Both the position numbers and the translations under genes were made by a program. From the NCBI RefSeq assembly GCF_000006565.2, contig NC_031477.1, positions 56,528-120,527 of the forward strand: DNA of 64,000 bases. Reading direction: 5' to 3'. Under the pieces are notes generated by a model. The model had not been told where the DNA came from. It saw only the letters and a list, made by a program, of their open reading frames with translations, and ran no database searches. Shown here piece by piece: positions 37,673-50,446 of the stretch; the first letter of the stretch is position 1, and each line of letters begins with the position of its first letter. Origin of the DNA: Toxoplasma gondii ME49 (lineage: Eukaryota; Apicomplexa; Conoidasida; Eucoccidiorida; Sarcocystidae).

Positions 37673-38638
37673 GTTCTTGCAACTCAGCTTTCTGGACATC
37701 GTCTGTCAGTTCTGGACGCGGTAGCCACCTCATCCAACTCACACACAAGCACAAAGAGGAAGACCATCGCCAGCACCTGTTTCTACGCGAATTCATCCCT
37801 ACTTGCTTGTCCTGGAACGGAGGCACAGGACCAAGCCACTCACATCAACGTTCACTCCTGCAAGATGTGAGGCACGCTGCGCCTCTTGACACGCGCGTCC
37901 GGCAAGCCCTTACACAGAATGAGCTCATCCGGTGAGGGATGAGCGTGCCTGATTGAAGGGCAACCACGGCTGCTACGCCTTTCTCTTTATAATATCGTCT
38001 GCATCCCCAGCCGCCAACCTCAACTGCTCCCCTCTATCATCGGCATCATCCCTCGTTGCTTCCATCGTAACGCAAAACCGCGCTAGGTCGCGTGGCAGAG
38101 TGATTCCATACTAACGCTTTGTTGCGTCAGCAGCACTTCGGACCTAAACAGGCCCCACGCTATGATCTAGAACAGGTTCAGCGCGCGCACACACACAAGA
38201 GCTAATGCAGTGACGGCCGGTACATCTACTATTCGTTCACTATGCGCTCTCATCACCCCCCCTATCTAGCGCCTGCTCTATGCCCTCATTCTCTCCGTCG
38301 CTCGTCCACCACGCGACACCATCATAATCGGTCCCCCCTGGATCGCCTACCCTCTTTCCGCCAAGGACAGGCATCGACACGATTGCGTACTTGTGCCCCT
38401 TGTGTCAGCCAAAGAAGTCCCCTCTTCATGAGTCCGTCACCATTAGGGAACACCGTGTGACTGCACTTCCGTCAGACGCTCAGAACCCGAGTGGCCAAAA
38501 TATCTTCCACACGCATCCCCTGCCTATCAGTTTTCCAAACAACCATACCCGCAAAAGCCGTATCCAACTAGTCACAGTGAACATACATACCAACCACCCA
38601 CAGTTCCTCTGCAACTCCACCAACAAATCCCCAAACCA

Positions 38639-39803
38639 CGACCCATGCAGGGGCCCATGATTCAGCCTCACCCGTAAACAAATGACAAGGCCAGGACGTC
38701 GTAACGCTCGACGGTCCGCCAGCAAACGCCCATCGAGTGTCGGCACCGCTCATGCGATAATCATCGACGCCATGCCCAGGGCACCCACAACACGACAACA
38801 TCCTCATGAAAGGATACGCAAGAACAGATACAGCGCTTCGCCGAACAGATTCGGTGTTAGCAGGCGATACCCAGACGCCGCGCATCATCTGAGGCGTCGC
38901 TGTCACCCAGGACACCTCAACAGGATCTCGCTGCCCCTCGCAAGGACCACAAGCCACAACATTTGTCCCAGGGCGCAGTATCGAAACTCGTGTTTAGCGA
39001 ACTCTCTACTGCCAACGGTAGACCATTTGCAGTCGTTGCTTCCTTACGGTCTCATACTGCACAGATACGGCACTACGGCACACTGCCGTCCCCAGAGGGT
39101 GACACGAGTGGATTCCCTACCCGGATTGTCAACGTCATTTTCGTTCCTACCTCCGTCTATCCTGTCCTCGCCTTCTCGGCCCTGATTTCGTACCGACGCG
39201 CCACAGATGTGAGAGGTTATTGCAGCGTGGTCCATGTTTCCGAACATATTTTGGCGGGATTTACCCGGCCTCGCCCTCAAATGACTCATACCCATGCACA
39301 AAAAGGCACATCTTCGCTGCCGGCTGTGTCCACGCAGACGCATCCCTACTCGCTGTTGCTGGAACGGCATCAGCACGCCACGTAACTCAGACCAACGCTC
39401 GACAGCAGCAACCTCTGACACTGCTAGTGCGTGGTCGCGGTAGCAAGCTGTCCCACAAGATGCACGAGGCTTCCCACGTGGAGCACGAGTCCGTCACACT
39501 GAGAAACTCTTGCAGCAAAGGCGAAAAGTCCGTCTCGCATCAGGACCAGTTCACGTACTCCCGCCGCCTACTTCACATGATTTCCCTTGCCCGTGGCGTA
39601 TCCACCAGATGCCCACAACGTAACATTGGCTCTGCTACTTCGGTTGTCATACGCACTCCACATATACGTTTCGTTTTCTCGACGCCACCCTGCGTTCCTA
39701 AATGGTTCGCACACTTCCACCAAGCTCACGTTCCAGAAATACAAGGACCCAACACCCTGAGTGCCACTGCAAGTTTCCTTCATTCACTACGTTAGGGGTT
39801 CCA
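38639..39803 (+). repeat. Recent duplication E, copy 1
   Basis: This matches 40156-41511. The first about 160 bases are at offset 1517 and the rest at offset 1707-1708, because copy 2 has about 191 extra bases (about 40314-40505). The rest is nearly identical, with for example one extra G at CGCCGCGGCATC and Arg/His at 39566/41274. Confidence 0.95.
38963..39385 (+). pseudogene. 140-codon array frame ending in the PY block
   Basis: This frame runs from ANGRPFAVVASLRSHT to THPYSLLLERHQHAT, so two array blocks are in register. It is repeated exactly at 40671-41093. A 191-codon frame overlaps it (39220-39795, repeated at 40928-41503) in another register, so not both can be real. No signal peptide or known domain is seen. 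Confidence 0.35.
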
Positions 39804-40155
39804 TCTGTTTGCCCATCGCACGCCTGGGCGCAGTCCCCAGTCTTTCCACGTCCGTTCATCACACTGGCCACGACAATTGCCGGTCCTCCTATGGTCGCCT
39901 ACAGCCTTTTGCGCGAAACGCATATGTCGCCACCGTCGCATTGTCGTGTCCCGGAAACCGAAACCCTTTCCTCACACACAGTCATCCAAGAGCAGAACAC
40001 GTGCCTCAGTAACATCGTACCTGCGCGCAGCTCTGTCACTATTACTCAGTCTCCAACAGAACATGCCCATATCTACTGCACCCAAAAACCACGGGCTCAC
40101 ACACAGACAACAAACCAAATACTCATCGCAGTCGCACCAACAAACACACAAACCA

Positions 40156-41511
40156 TGACCCATGCAGGGGCCCATGATTCAGCCTCACCCGTAAACAAAT
40201 GACAAGGCCAGGACGTCGTAACGCTCGACGGTCCGCCAGCAAACGCCCATCGAGTGTCGGCACCGCTCATGCGATAATCATCGACGCCATGCCCAGGGCA
40301 CCCACAACACGGCAACACACGCTTCCCAGAGGAGAACGTCGCATACCACATCAACACCTGCTGCCCACATCTACCCCGACCCACGACACATCACCATCTT
40401 ATTCCAACTTCTATCCAGCACCGTCCTGCTGCAGCCAAAACGTGCGACGCTTAATCTGCACCGCCGAGACTCAACGGACAGGCGAAATGCGGCAACACAT
40501 ACAGACGTCCTCATGAAAGGATACGCAAGAACAGATACAGCGCTTCGCCGAACAGATTCGGTGTTAGCAGGCGATACCCAGACGCCGCGGCATCATCTGA
40601 GGCGTCGCTGTCACCCAGGACACCTCAACAGGATCTCGCTGCCCCTCGCAAGGACCACAAGCCACAACATTTGTCCCAGGGCGCAGTATCGAAACTCGTG
40701 TTTAGCGAACTCTCTACTGCCAATGGTAGACCATTTGCAGTCGTTGCTTCCTTACGGTCTCATACTGCACAGATACGGCACTACGGCACACTGCCGTCCC
40801 CAGAGGGTGACACGAGTGGATTCCCTACCCGGATTGTCAACGTCATTTTCGTTCCTACCTCCGTCTATCCTGTCCTCGCCTTCTCGGCCCTGATTTCGTA
40901 CCGACGCGCCACAGATGTGAGAGGTTATTGCAGCGTGGTCCATGTTTCCGAACATATTTTGGCGGGATTTACCCGGCCTCGCCCTCAAATGACTCATACC
41001 CATGCACAAAAAGGCACATCTTCGCTGCCGGCTGTGTCCACGCAGACGCATCCCTACTCGCTGTTGCTGGAACGGCATCAGCACGCCACGTAACTCAGAC
41101 CAACGCTCGACAGCAGCAACCTCTGACACTGCTAGTGCGTGGTCGCGGTAGCAAGCTGTCCCACAAGATGCACGAGGCTTCCCACGTGGAGCACGAGTCC
41201 GTCACACTGAGAAACTCTTGCAGCAAAGGCGAAAAGTCCGTCTCGCATCAGGACCAGTTCACGTACTCCCACCGCCTACTTCACATGATTTCCCTTGCCC
41301 GTGGCGTATCCACCAGATGCCCACAACGTAACATTGGCTCTGCTACTTCGGTTGTCATACGCACTCCACATATACGTTTCGTTTTCTCGACGCCACCCTG
41401 CGTTCCTAAATGGTTCGCACACTTCCACCAAGCTCACGTTCCAGAAATACAAGGACCCAACACCCTGAGTGCCACTGCAAGTTTCCTTCATTCACTACGT
41501 TAGGGGTTCCA
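40156..41511 (+). repeat. Recent duplication E, copy 2
   Basis: Partner of 38639-39803, with an internal segment of about 191 bases absent from copy 1. The short CA-repeat context CACAACACG(A/G)CAACA marks the left edge of the length difference. Confidence 0.95.
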
Positions 41512-42437
41512 TTCGTTTGTCGATCTCGTGCGTGCGCGTAGCCATCATTATCTCTATCCCTCCAGCACCATGGTAGTGAATTGCAACACCGCAAACCAGC
41601 CATGCCTACCAGCTTTCCGCGAGGTCCAAGCATCGCCACACGGGGATATGCATAACAGGCAATGCCACTGCCTGTTATAACGAGCCGTGACGAATGGATG
41701 GCTTCGTGTTGTATCACTGGCAAGAGGCGCCCACGTCGTCCAACAACCTGGAACAGTCCTGACACGGTTCCACAGAGTCTCCGCCGCACGAGCACACACT
41801 TACGTTTGTTGCCAAACTGTTTAGCCACGAGGAACACACCTGGAGGACGGCCAACAAAGCATTCGATGTCGTCGTAAGACGCACACACAGAACAATGACT
41901 ATCGGAGGGAATCCCGATGAAGCTGTCTCGGTGGACGAAATCAGCCACACAGTGTTGACGCCCCTAACGCAATAATCAAAGAAACCATGCCCAGGGAGCC
42001 AAGGAGAGGCTGACACATGAATTTGAACAAGAAAAATTCACAGACAACCTCAACCTGGGAATTCTAACATATTTTGAAAGCCACGCCTTAATTCTGCGTT
42101 ACCATATAGAAAACGCATTAACCAAGTAGAGATACAAGAAACAGCATAGCACACGTTCCGGTACTCAAGGCACGATACTATTGGCAATTAGTGCATTCAC
42201 CAACAACGGCGATACTTCGCAAATACGGGAAATGGTGTCATGCTGGGGAAACGAAACGTGGGCTTCACATGCCAGTTCCGTGCCAAACAGTTAACCAATT
42301 TCTGAGATGCTTGATCTTGTCGGACGGACGACTATCCTCTGTACGCGGGCAAAGCAGTGAACATCACATCCGAAGAATCAACGGGTCTTCTGGGAGCACC
42401 GGTAGCCGGGTTCTACATACGCGCTGGTACTGCATAA

Positions 42438-42743
42438 TTGCGTCATTGCTATAGTGACACAGTTGTCGTGGTATCATCCTTGCTTCTGTCTGCTTGGCCT
42501 TCAGCTGATCTGATCCACCGCCCATCCAACAACTCTACTCTCACCGTAATAGACACGCTGAGCGGCACGCTGACCCCGCTTCCTGCATCCTTCCTACACT
42601 CGTTACCTCGAACGCTCTCTCTTCCTTTCGCAATTCATCCACTGATACGACTTGTTACAAAACCACCGTCGCTTAACTCTACTTTAAGGGGTCCCTACCT
42701 TGTCTTGCTGGAACGGAAGTGCAAGACAAGACACCCAGATTAA
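42438..42743 (+). pseudogene. Array unit remnant with PSN and PY signatures
   Basis: A 101-codon frame contains RPSNNSTLTVIDTLSGTLTP, then SLPFAIHPLIRLV and RGPYLVLLERKCKTR. The SHEPAGQSNTSNHGDMTF block of the same unit follows about 140 bases later but in another frame (42700-43056), so there is a frameshift. Confidence 0.42.
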
Positions 42744-44319
42744 CGATCGACAGCAGCAAGCAACGCCCCGCTATACGCCCTTTGATACGCACATCCGGAA
42801 AGCCCCACTACACGCCGAGTTTGTTGTCGTAAGTCACGAGCCTGCTGGACAGAGCAACACTAGCAATCACGGCGACATGACCTTCCCCCACCAGTTCCCC
42901 TCCTGGACCTTTCTAGCGGCAACTTCACCTGCTGCCCCCTGCAGGCTGCGGGCCCACCATATGCGCGAAGCATTAAACTCCTCATTCTCTAGGTCGAATA
43001 CCGGATGCGTTCTACATCAACGATGTGCTTGTTCGTCGGCAACACTGAGGCTTTGAATGGCCTCCATGAGACGATAAAACCCACGCTCCACAATCACAAA
43101 AATCCAACGGCTTGGTTGCCGCGGCAACTTCTCGACCCTCATTCTGTCGTCGGCTGCCGTCGCTTCCACCTCTCGAGTACTTGCTTCTCCAAATCATTCT
43201 CTCCATCCTATCGCCATCACACTTGTCACCAACGTGTCCGATCTCCTGTTTGTGCCCGGCGGCTCTCCGCGAATGCCAAGAGTCTCCACGATGGGTTACG
43301 TATGTCTGGCATCGCCAACAACTCTTCTCACGAGTCGTCCTGACTGGGCAGTGCCATGGGGCTTCACTGCCTACCCGACTCCACGGGGGCCAACCACGCG
43401 GAACAGGCGTGAGAGGGATACCCCGCGCTTCAGCCTACATGAAAACACGATCACGCCTACTTTTGTTAGCCGCAACGTAGAGTGAGCAATATTCACTCAC
43501 AGCACGTTCAGCATCGCCATCAGCGGCATAAGTAGCATCAGAGCAGAGGATCGCGAGACCCTTCTCTCGGTAGACTAGCAAACGACGCCCTGACCTTGTA
43601 GCGCTTAATTCATCAGCAGGTAGAACCGCAGCAAACATTGCGAGTGACGGTAAGTATCTTTTGAAATTGGTGTGCACGCCGAGATATCGAGGCACTTTTC
43701 AGGAAACCAACACCGAAAAGAAAAAAGCTTCGTCGTGGCGCGATGTGCAAATTACCTCCATACGAGAAACCTCCATATGAGAAAGCGAACACTCATCTCA
43801 TCACAGTTTAAGGTCCGCCGTCCCTCTACCTCAACCTCCATGCATCACGTGATACTAGTGGGGCGATGGGCGTAAACTGGCGAAATGTCTGCTATTCAGT
43901 GCAAATATGAGAATAAGCAATATCTCTCATCATTGACAAGGATGCAATTGCGTCTGTTCGAAAACATGCCGGCCTCACACTGAAGACAACAATGTGGCTT
44001 GAAGGGATGCTTGCACTACGCGGCCGCGGGACTACAGCTTCCCGACGCGCTCACAACGCTGATCACCGTGCTGTGGTAATGCGGTGCTTATTTGCGTGCG
44101 CCAGTTAAGACGCTGTTTCGTGATTCCTTGTAGTGCAGAACTGTAGCTCCGATGTACGGAGAACGATACAGCAGAACGCTAGTGGTCACTACATGCGCGG
44201 GCTTTCGATGCCTGGCTGCGCATCCCGTCCAACCACGTGACTCCCACCAACAGTTATGCGAGCAGCAGCCACCTTCGGAGCTTGTTTGTTCCCTTATGTG
44301 AACAACCTCGCACTAGGTA

Positions 44320-44667
44320 TTGCCGTATCGCCACTTTGAATTGACTCGTGGCGGTACACAACGGCTCGCGCGTGCCTTCATCGAATGCCATCCCTACTTC
44401 GCATATCTGGGAACGCACCACAACACAACGCTGTTCACACCATCCTTCGACGCCAGCGAGATTTGTTGCTTGTTTCACGCTTTGGCCCTACGGTTTGTGT
44501 CACGTCACGTGGTTCGATGCTACAGGTTATTATGGCACGTCCCGTTGTTGAGTGCTACGGGGTGTGACACGTCTGATGGTTCGATTCTCCCAATCCTGAC
44601 ACGTCCAGTTCCCGTGGATCACGAGTCTATTGGCACTCGCCCGCCACGTCAATCGCCTACAACATAA
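44320..44667 (+). pseudogene. Array unit remnant with PY signature
   Basis: A 115-codon frame starts near IECHPYFAYLGTHHNTTL (Tyr codon 44395) and stays open through the following block. The preceding PSN block (IPSNHVTPTNSYASS, about 44225) is upstream of its ATG. It is part of the array and gives no independent evidence of expression. Confidence 0.33.
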
Positions 44668-45068
44668 CACAGGAGATGCATTCGCCCTATAACTAGCCGC
44701 GCTGCATATGGTCGCCGTGTGTTCTCGTCGGTAACGTTGAGTCTCTGAAACGCATCCATGCGGCGATCTAGCCAATGCTCCGCAATCACCGGAATCCGAC
44801 ACAGTGGTTGCACATGCAACTTCTCCACATTCATACTGTCGTGTGGCCCCTGTCCCCTTCAAGAACCTTCCTTCTACCGGCATTCTCTCCATCCTGCAGC
44901 CACCACACTAGTAACCACCATGCCCTGTGATCGCCTACGCCCTTTTCGCGAACCCGGGGGACCGCCACAATCATGTAGGCAGGCCACGACGCAAAGACCC
45001 GCTCCACGACACGTCATGAACAGGCAGTGCAGCACGTCTGAGTCCATGAAGAGCTCAGTGACTCAGAC

Positions 45069-45467
45069 ATGCAGACAGCATCTCACGCGCTTCCCTTGCA
45101 ACAGTCGTCACAAGTACACGGCCACTACTCCTGCAGTGCTACCTCCATTGGCCACGGTACGCAAATCTCTACCGTGTGGAAGCGCATCGACACAAACAGA
45201 ACTAGGATCAACGGCGGGGATCGCTGGGGCGGACTCGGTACCCCCAGTGATTATACCGTGACTTCGCCACGCCAAGCGTTCCCACGGATAACACAGCAGC
45301 GAGTCACAGAGCCGCCTGAACTCATCGGAGAGTCGAGAATTGGCATTATCGATGAATATCCACAAGGACAACGAGACAGAAGTTCCGATGGGATCCGACC
45401 GTACGCGGACCACAGAACCGTGACGTCGTCTGTGGCGTATCTAGTCACGCAAGGGAAACAAACATGA
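45069..45467 (+). pseudogene. Array remnant with IIDE / SSVAYLV block
   Basis: A 132-codon frame ends with ELIGESRIGIIDEYPQG and TVTSSVAYLVTQGKQT, paralogous to 37109-37381. The first half (ALPLQQSSQVHGHYSC and following) has no counterpart that I recognise. Confidence 0.38.
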
Positions 45468-47556
45468 CACGGTTGTTGCTCAAACTAGCCACACGCTACA
45501 GCCGTCCGAGTGTAATTTCTAACACTGTATCATCGCACGCTACCTATTGCCAATGGTGTCTCGACTCCAGCTGTTGTTTCCTTACCTTCTTATACTGCCG
45601 ATACGGCAGACCATCACCCCTAGAGTGACACGGTGGGAGGTCGCCACCTGGACTGTATACACTTTTACCCTTGTTAGATGTGTATTTGCTACGGTCACAT
45701 TGTTGAAACTAACATTTTCCACCATCCACACAGACGCTACAGTTTGATGCACCTTGGCCATCTCTTTCCGAGGGTATTCGGGCACTGCTGGAGACTGCAT
45801 CGCCATCAAGTGATTCTTCTGCATTCACAAGAAGGTGCACCTTCGATGGCGCCCGTACTCACGCGGATCCTTCCCTACTTCTTTTTCCTATAGCCGAATC
45901 AAACTGCAAAGCCTTTCAGATCAACAGTCAATTCACGCAGTCCCTGATACGTTACATCTCTCGGCCCGCCGACCAGGCATGCCATTCGACAGGCTGACAC
46001 CGCCACCTCGCTTGAGGATTTTGGCGAACTGAAGAACACTTTCAACCAAGGCGGCAACACCTTCCTCCATTAAACCATATACCAGATCTCCCGCCGTCAG
46101 CCATGCATGTTCGCCGTTGTGCACTCCGTACCAGCCAGAAAGCCACACCGTGACAGCCATTATGTTGTAGGCCGAGTGTCAGACGGGTTCCACGTTACGC
46201 TTTGTTTCTTCGGCGACAACACTGAGTCTCTGAGTGGCCGTCATGCTACCATCAAATTCAAGTAACATCAACGCAAGCGTCCAGCAGCCTGGACGCCGCT
46301 GCAAGTTGCTCTCATTCATTAAGTCGTGTCCTCCCTTCCCGATCGAGTAGCTGCGCGATGCTTTTACTGTGGCCACTTCTTCGTGCCTACAGTGTTGCGT
46401 ACTACATGAGGTGATCCAGGCGATGCTTACCACCTGTTGTAGAGCGCCCGCATTCGCCGTGATTGGACAAATGTGTCAGGCAAAACAGTGTCTTGCGCTG
46501 ACTCGGCATACGTGGGCAGTGTCATGCGACTCCATGGCCTTTAGCAGCCAACGTGATTCCTTCATACCGGACACTCGTCCCTTGAGTCTCAGTTTCCCAC
46601 GTTTACATTTGAGGCAGTGCTTCACCTTTCACCAACGGGAGAAAAATATACGGACTGTCCACAATAACTAGCTCGGCATCCACTCTACTCACAGAGCTAC
46701 GCCCACACGAGGAGATCGCGATTCAGGTCCCTAAGTAGACCACTGATTCGGCCTGCACTTCGCAGCGCTGGACGTTGGAGCAGACAGCTCCTCGGCTGGT
46801 AGCGACCAACTCCAGTACGCATTCATCGGCACCGTGCTCAAGAAACGCACTACAGAAAACAGAAAACTCCCTAGAGGCCAAATGTAGAGTCTGCATTCAT
46901 AAGTCAATGCGAACGTCTTGTTCAAGGAAACATATGGCGTGCCATCCTACGCCACTCTCTGACCAGCACTTGATACCAGTGTAACCCTGGCCACACAGAG
47001 TAACTAAGTCCGATATTCGACGCAAAACGAGGCTGACGAAATTTGCAATACATCTAATTATCGAAAAAGGATGCCCCGTCACCTGGTCTGAAAGGGATCG
47101 GCTTTAGTCGGAACACGAAGACGTAAGCTTCATGAGTCGCCTTCATCTGCAGTGGAACATCAATCCACGATATGCCTGTAGCATACTCACGTTGGAGGCT
47201 ACGGCACCTGTCGGCTGGAAAGACGCCTGATGGGTAGTTACAGAATGGTTATTCAGGCACGCAGGCAACCGTAGTTTGCGTACCTGCTGATACTGCAGAA
47301 TCGTTGCAAGGCTTTTCCGACATGGATACAGCAAAACGATACTCGCCCCTGCGTACATGCCTTCGCCGATCCTGGTGCTCACACATTTCAATCTTTACGT
47401 CTTACCGACATAAGCACGAAGAGCAGCATATTCCTGCTGCTTGTTCCATCGCTTCTCAACAGAACGGTTCCAGCTCACTTCCGTATTGTCTCCACGTGTG
47501 TATCGATGCAAAACGGTGAGCATCCGATGCAGCGTTCCGTTATCCCAGGTCGTCCT

Positions 47557-47877
47557 TACGCATTCTCTCTGAATCCGAAACACACCAAGGAACCCTTCAG
47601 ACGACCTGTCGATGCCAAGCCGTGACAGATGCAAAACCTCTCGACGCACGGATCAGGCAATCCGTTCCACAAACCACACTCGTTTACGTGGGTCACGAGC
47701 CTCTGTGATGGAGCTGTGTTTTTTTTCACTTGCAACGCATGCAAGAGAGGCTTCCTGTACCGGGACGTGTCCTTTCTTGTGAATCACGACGCCAACGTCA
47801 CGCGCGTCCCCCTTGCATGCTCCAATTTCTTTGAGTTACGCAGGTACGCCATCTCAAGCAAGAGCTGGCGCACATGA
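47557..47877 (+). pseudogene. Array remnant, PY and Cys block in one frame with one stop
   Basis: From RPYAFSLNPKHTKEPF (Tyr codon 47557) the same frame has a single stop near 47622. It then continues to FTCNACKRGFLYRDVSFLV, the equivalent of SSTCSxDDEAFLHHD. It runs open to 47877. Together with the copies at 31.5, 34.8 and 50.2 kb this supports a common ancestral frame. Confidence 0.4.
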
Positions 47878-50187
47878 AAAAGTCACATTAGCGTTTCGTT
47901 TCTGTCTTGGCAGCATTGTAGCGCTAAAATGATACCGTGCTACATTCCGCCACTGCACGTACTCCTAATTCATGGCATCGACGACTTCCTCTTCTGTCGG
48001 GCACCTGAGCAACGCCCGATTTCGCTCATTCTATCCGCCACCAAACTGTTCGTCACCGTGCTTGGTACTCCTGTGGTCGCCTACCGCCTTCCGCGACCGC
48101 GAGGAAACGCCACTACCGTGTAGTCATGTCACGAATACATAAGCACTCCACTCGCGAGTCATGACGAATGGATAGCGTCGAGTGTCGCCACCGCCTTCTA
48201 GAGTCCCCGTGGCTCAACCTCCCACAAACGGGCGTGACACACATCCACTACGTCTCAGCGTAAAATGGCATGCGAACACGGTTGCCACATCTATTAGCGG
48301 CGACACGCAAGAGTACGCGCAAATCGGCACAACGCCCGCGGTCCCGCTGCCACACACGGAAGAAGAATAGAGGACCGTGCGGTTGGACTTGCGGTGAACC
48401 AGCGACGACGCGAAGGCGTTGCAACGCCAGACAGTCCGACATGTAGCACAACGGCGAGTACATTGATCATGGTGACAATAAAAAGAGTCACAGTCGTTGC
48501 AAACAGACACAGGCGGCGTTAGGGACAGCAAGCAGCTGTGGACACACAAAACCCCCCGGGTGACACGATACTCAGATTGAATCCACACGTTATAATGAGC
48601 TTGCACATCCAATAAAAAGGCGATGCGCCAGCAAACTGCTCCATCCTCGTTAGACCAACAGGCAATAGTGGCGCACTGAACGTACAGTAGAAAGAGTCCC
48701 GCTAGCAACAGCAACAACGAAAAATCGGATTGGGTGGAAAAGTGGGCTTCGATGACGATGCTTCCTTGCCTGTCCGACACAGAGTCTCCTTATGCGGAAT
48801 GCAGAGACGACGGCTTCATGATTCATCTTCATTTGCACGTCGAGTGCCAATCACGATATTCCTGGACAATGCTCAGGCAGCAGGCTACGTCATCCGTACG
48901 CCAGAAAACTGCTGAGCATCACACTCTGTTTTGAGATTCTGGGTGCAACAGTGGCATGCCTTTCCGTACTGTCTCATACTGCAGCATTGCGGCACCGCTA
49001 TATCGGGAACAAGAAAGTTTATCATTGCTCACTACCGCCGATCTGAAGTGTTACCACGACCAGTGTGTCGGTTCCATCTTCGTGTAACTGCTGTCGCCCG
49101 CTGCATCAGGAGTGGCAAAATAGTGTAGCATGCTCTAAACCGGCATACTTAAAGTCTGTGAGACATATCTGTATTATCACCGCACATGAATTAATACATC
49201 GGGGCGCGAAACATTTCTCGGGTGCTGCCGTGGACCGTCATCCCTACTGAGTGTTTCTGGAAACAATCCAAAACGTAACGGCATTCATATCAGCAGTCGA
49301 CACAAGGAACCAGCGTCGCAATCTGTGGGTCTCTGTTCACACATCTGGCCAGCCCTTCTACAGGTTGGGGTCGCTCCCGCGAGTCATGAGCCTGTTCGAT
49401 GCAGCAGCGCCTGCAACCAAGGGGACAAGAGTTTCTTCTACCAGATTCTCTATTGGGCCTGCACTCGCCGACTTGTGCTGCCCTCTGCATGCTCCACACT
49501 GACTATGCAGCTACTTCAGGACCATTGCTTTGCATCCCCTCTTTCCCGTCTAGTACCGGTACCTCGCTGTCCCCCTCTCCAGTACCTCTCTACCACACAG
49601 GTGACTACCACGCGCGGTGCTCCAGGCGATGCGTACTGTCTTTGCGTGAACTCCCAGAGTCGACACGAGTGGAGGCGTATGTCACGTAGAATCAATACTC
49701 CCGACACATAAAATATCAGGGGGGTATCGAACATATGGGAAAAAAACGGCATTCGCTAACCGAGGCAAAAACGTAACATGCCATTATATTTGAACATCGA
49801 CGACGGTGCTATGTCGCATGTTCGGTGCGGTGTCGTCCTTACACTGAACGTGCTTTCTTGAATCACCATTACTGCCAGGTGGAGGAAAACGTCATAATGT
49901 GCCTGGATATGCATGGGCTAACAGCTACGTAAAGCGTATGTTAGCAAGCCGCTGGGTAGCACATCGTTCCTTGCTGGCGTTCTGTGCGACGTACCGCTTC
50001 AAACTGCACAAAATTGGGACACCAACGCAAGGCTGATACGGATACGAGAAAAAGAATCTTGTTTATACTTCTGCGCGTGTCAGACAACCTGGAGGGCTTC
50101 GTCTCTAACGCTGATTCATCTTGACCCACCCATTGGCGCATGCATAGCCGTATAAATTAGCTGGGGACTGCATTCGCGCTTCACCGT

Positions 50188-50446
50188 CCCTACGTCTTCT
50201 CGCTGAAGCCAATCGCCAACGGAAAGCCGTTCAGACCAACAGTCGATGCCAGCAGGTTTGACAGGAGCCACGCCTCATTGAGGAAAGCCCCTCCGCACGT
50301 CGATGCCCCTCGCGAGCTTGTTGGACACAGCAGCACTTGCAGCCGAAGCGGCATGGTCTTCCTGCATCGTGGCCTCTTGTGCCTCGAGATGCTAACTTCA
50401 ACTGCACCACCGGATGCCGTCCGTAGCCGGCAGATGCCCACAATCT
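50188..50446 (+). pseudogene. Array remnant, 85 open codons across PY and Cys blocks
   Basis: No ATG is present, but the frame is open from RPYVFSLKPIANGKPFRPTV through RELVGHSSTCSRSGMVFLHR to a stop at 50444. This unit is short: the next PY signature upstream is 946 bases away and the next downstream 1275, so the region has lost or exchanged part of a unit. Confidence 0.42.

Noticed and set aside
39220..39795. 191-codon plus-strand frame present in two copies (also 40928-41503)
   Set aside because: Conservation comes from recent duplication of the DNA, not selection; it is out of register with the array signatures and overlaps the frame that carries them.
42020..42140. AT-richer stretch that might be a mitochondrial insert
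   Set aside because: The unit containing it has normal length (1641 bases between anchors), so nothing seems inserted, and I could not match it to an organelle gene.
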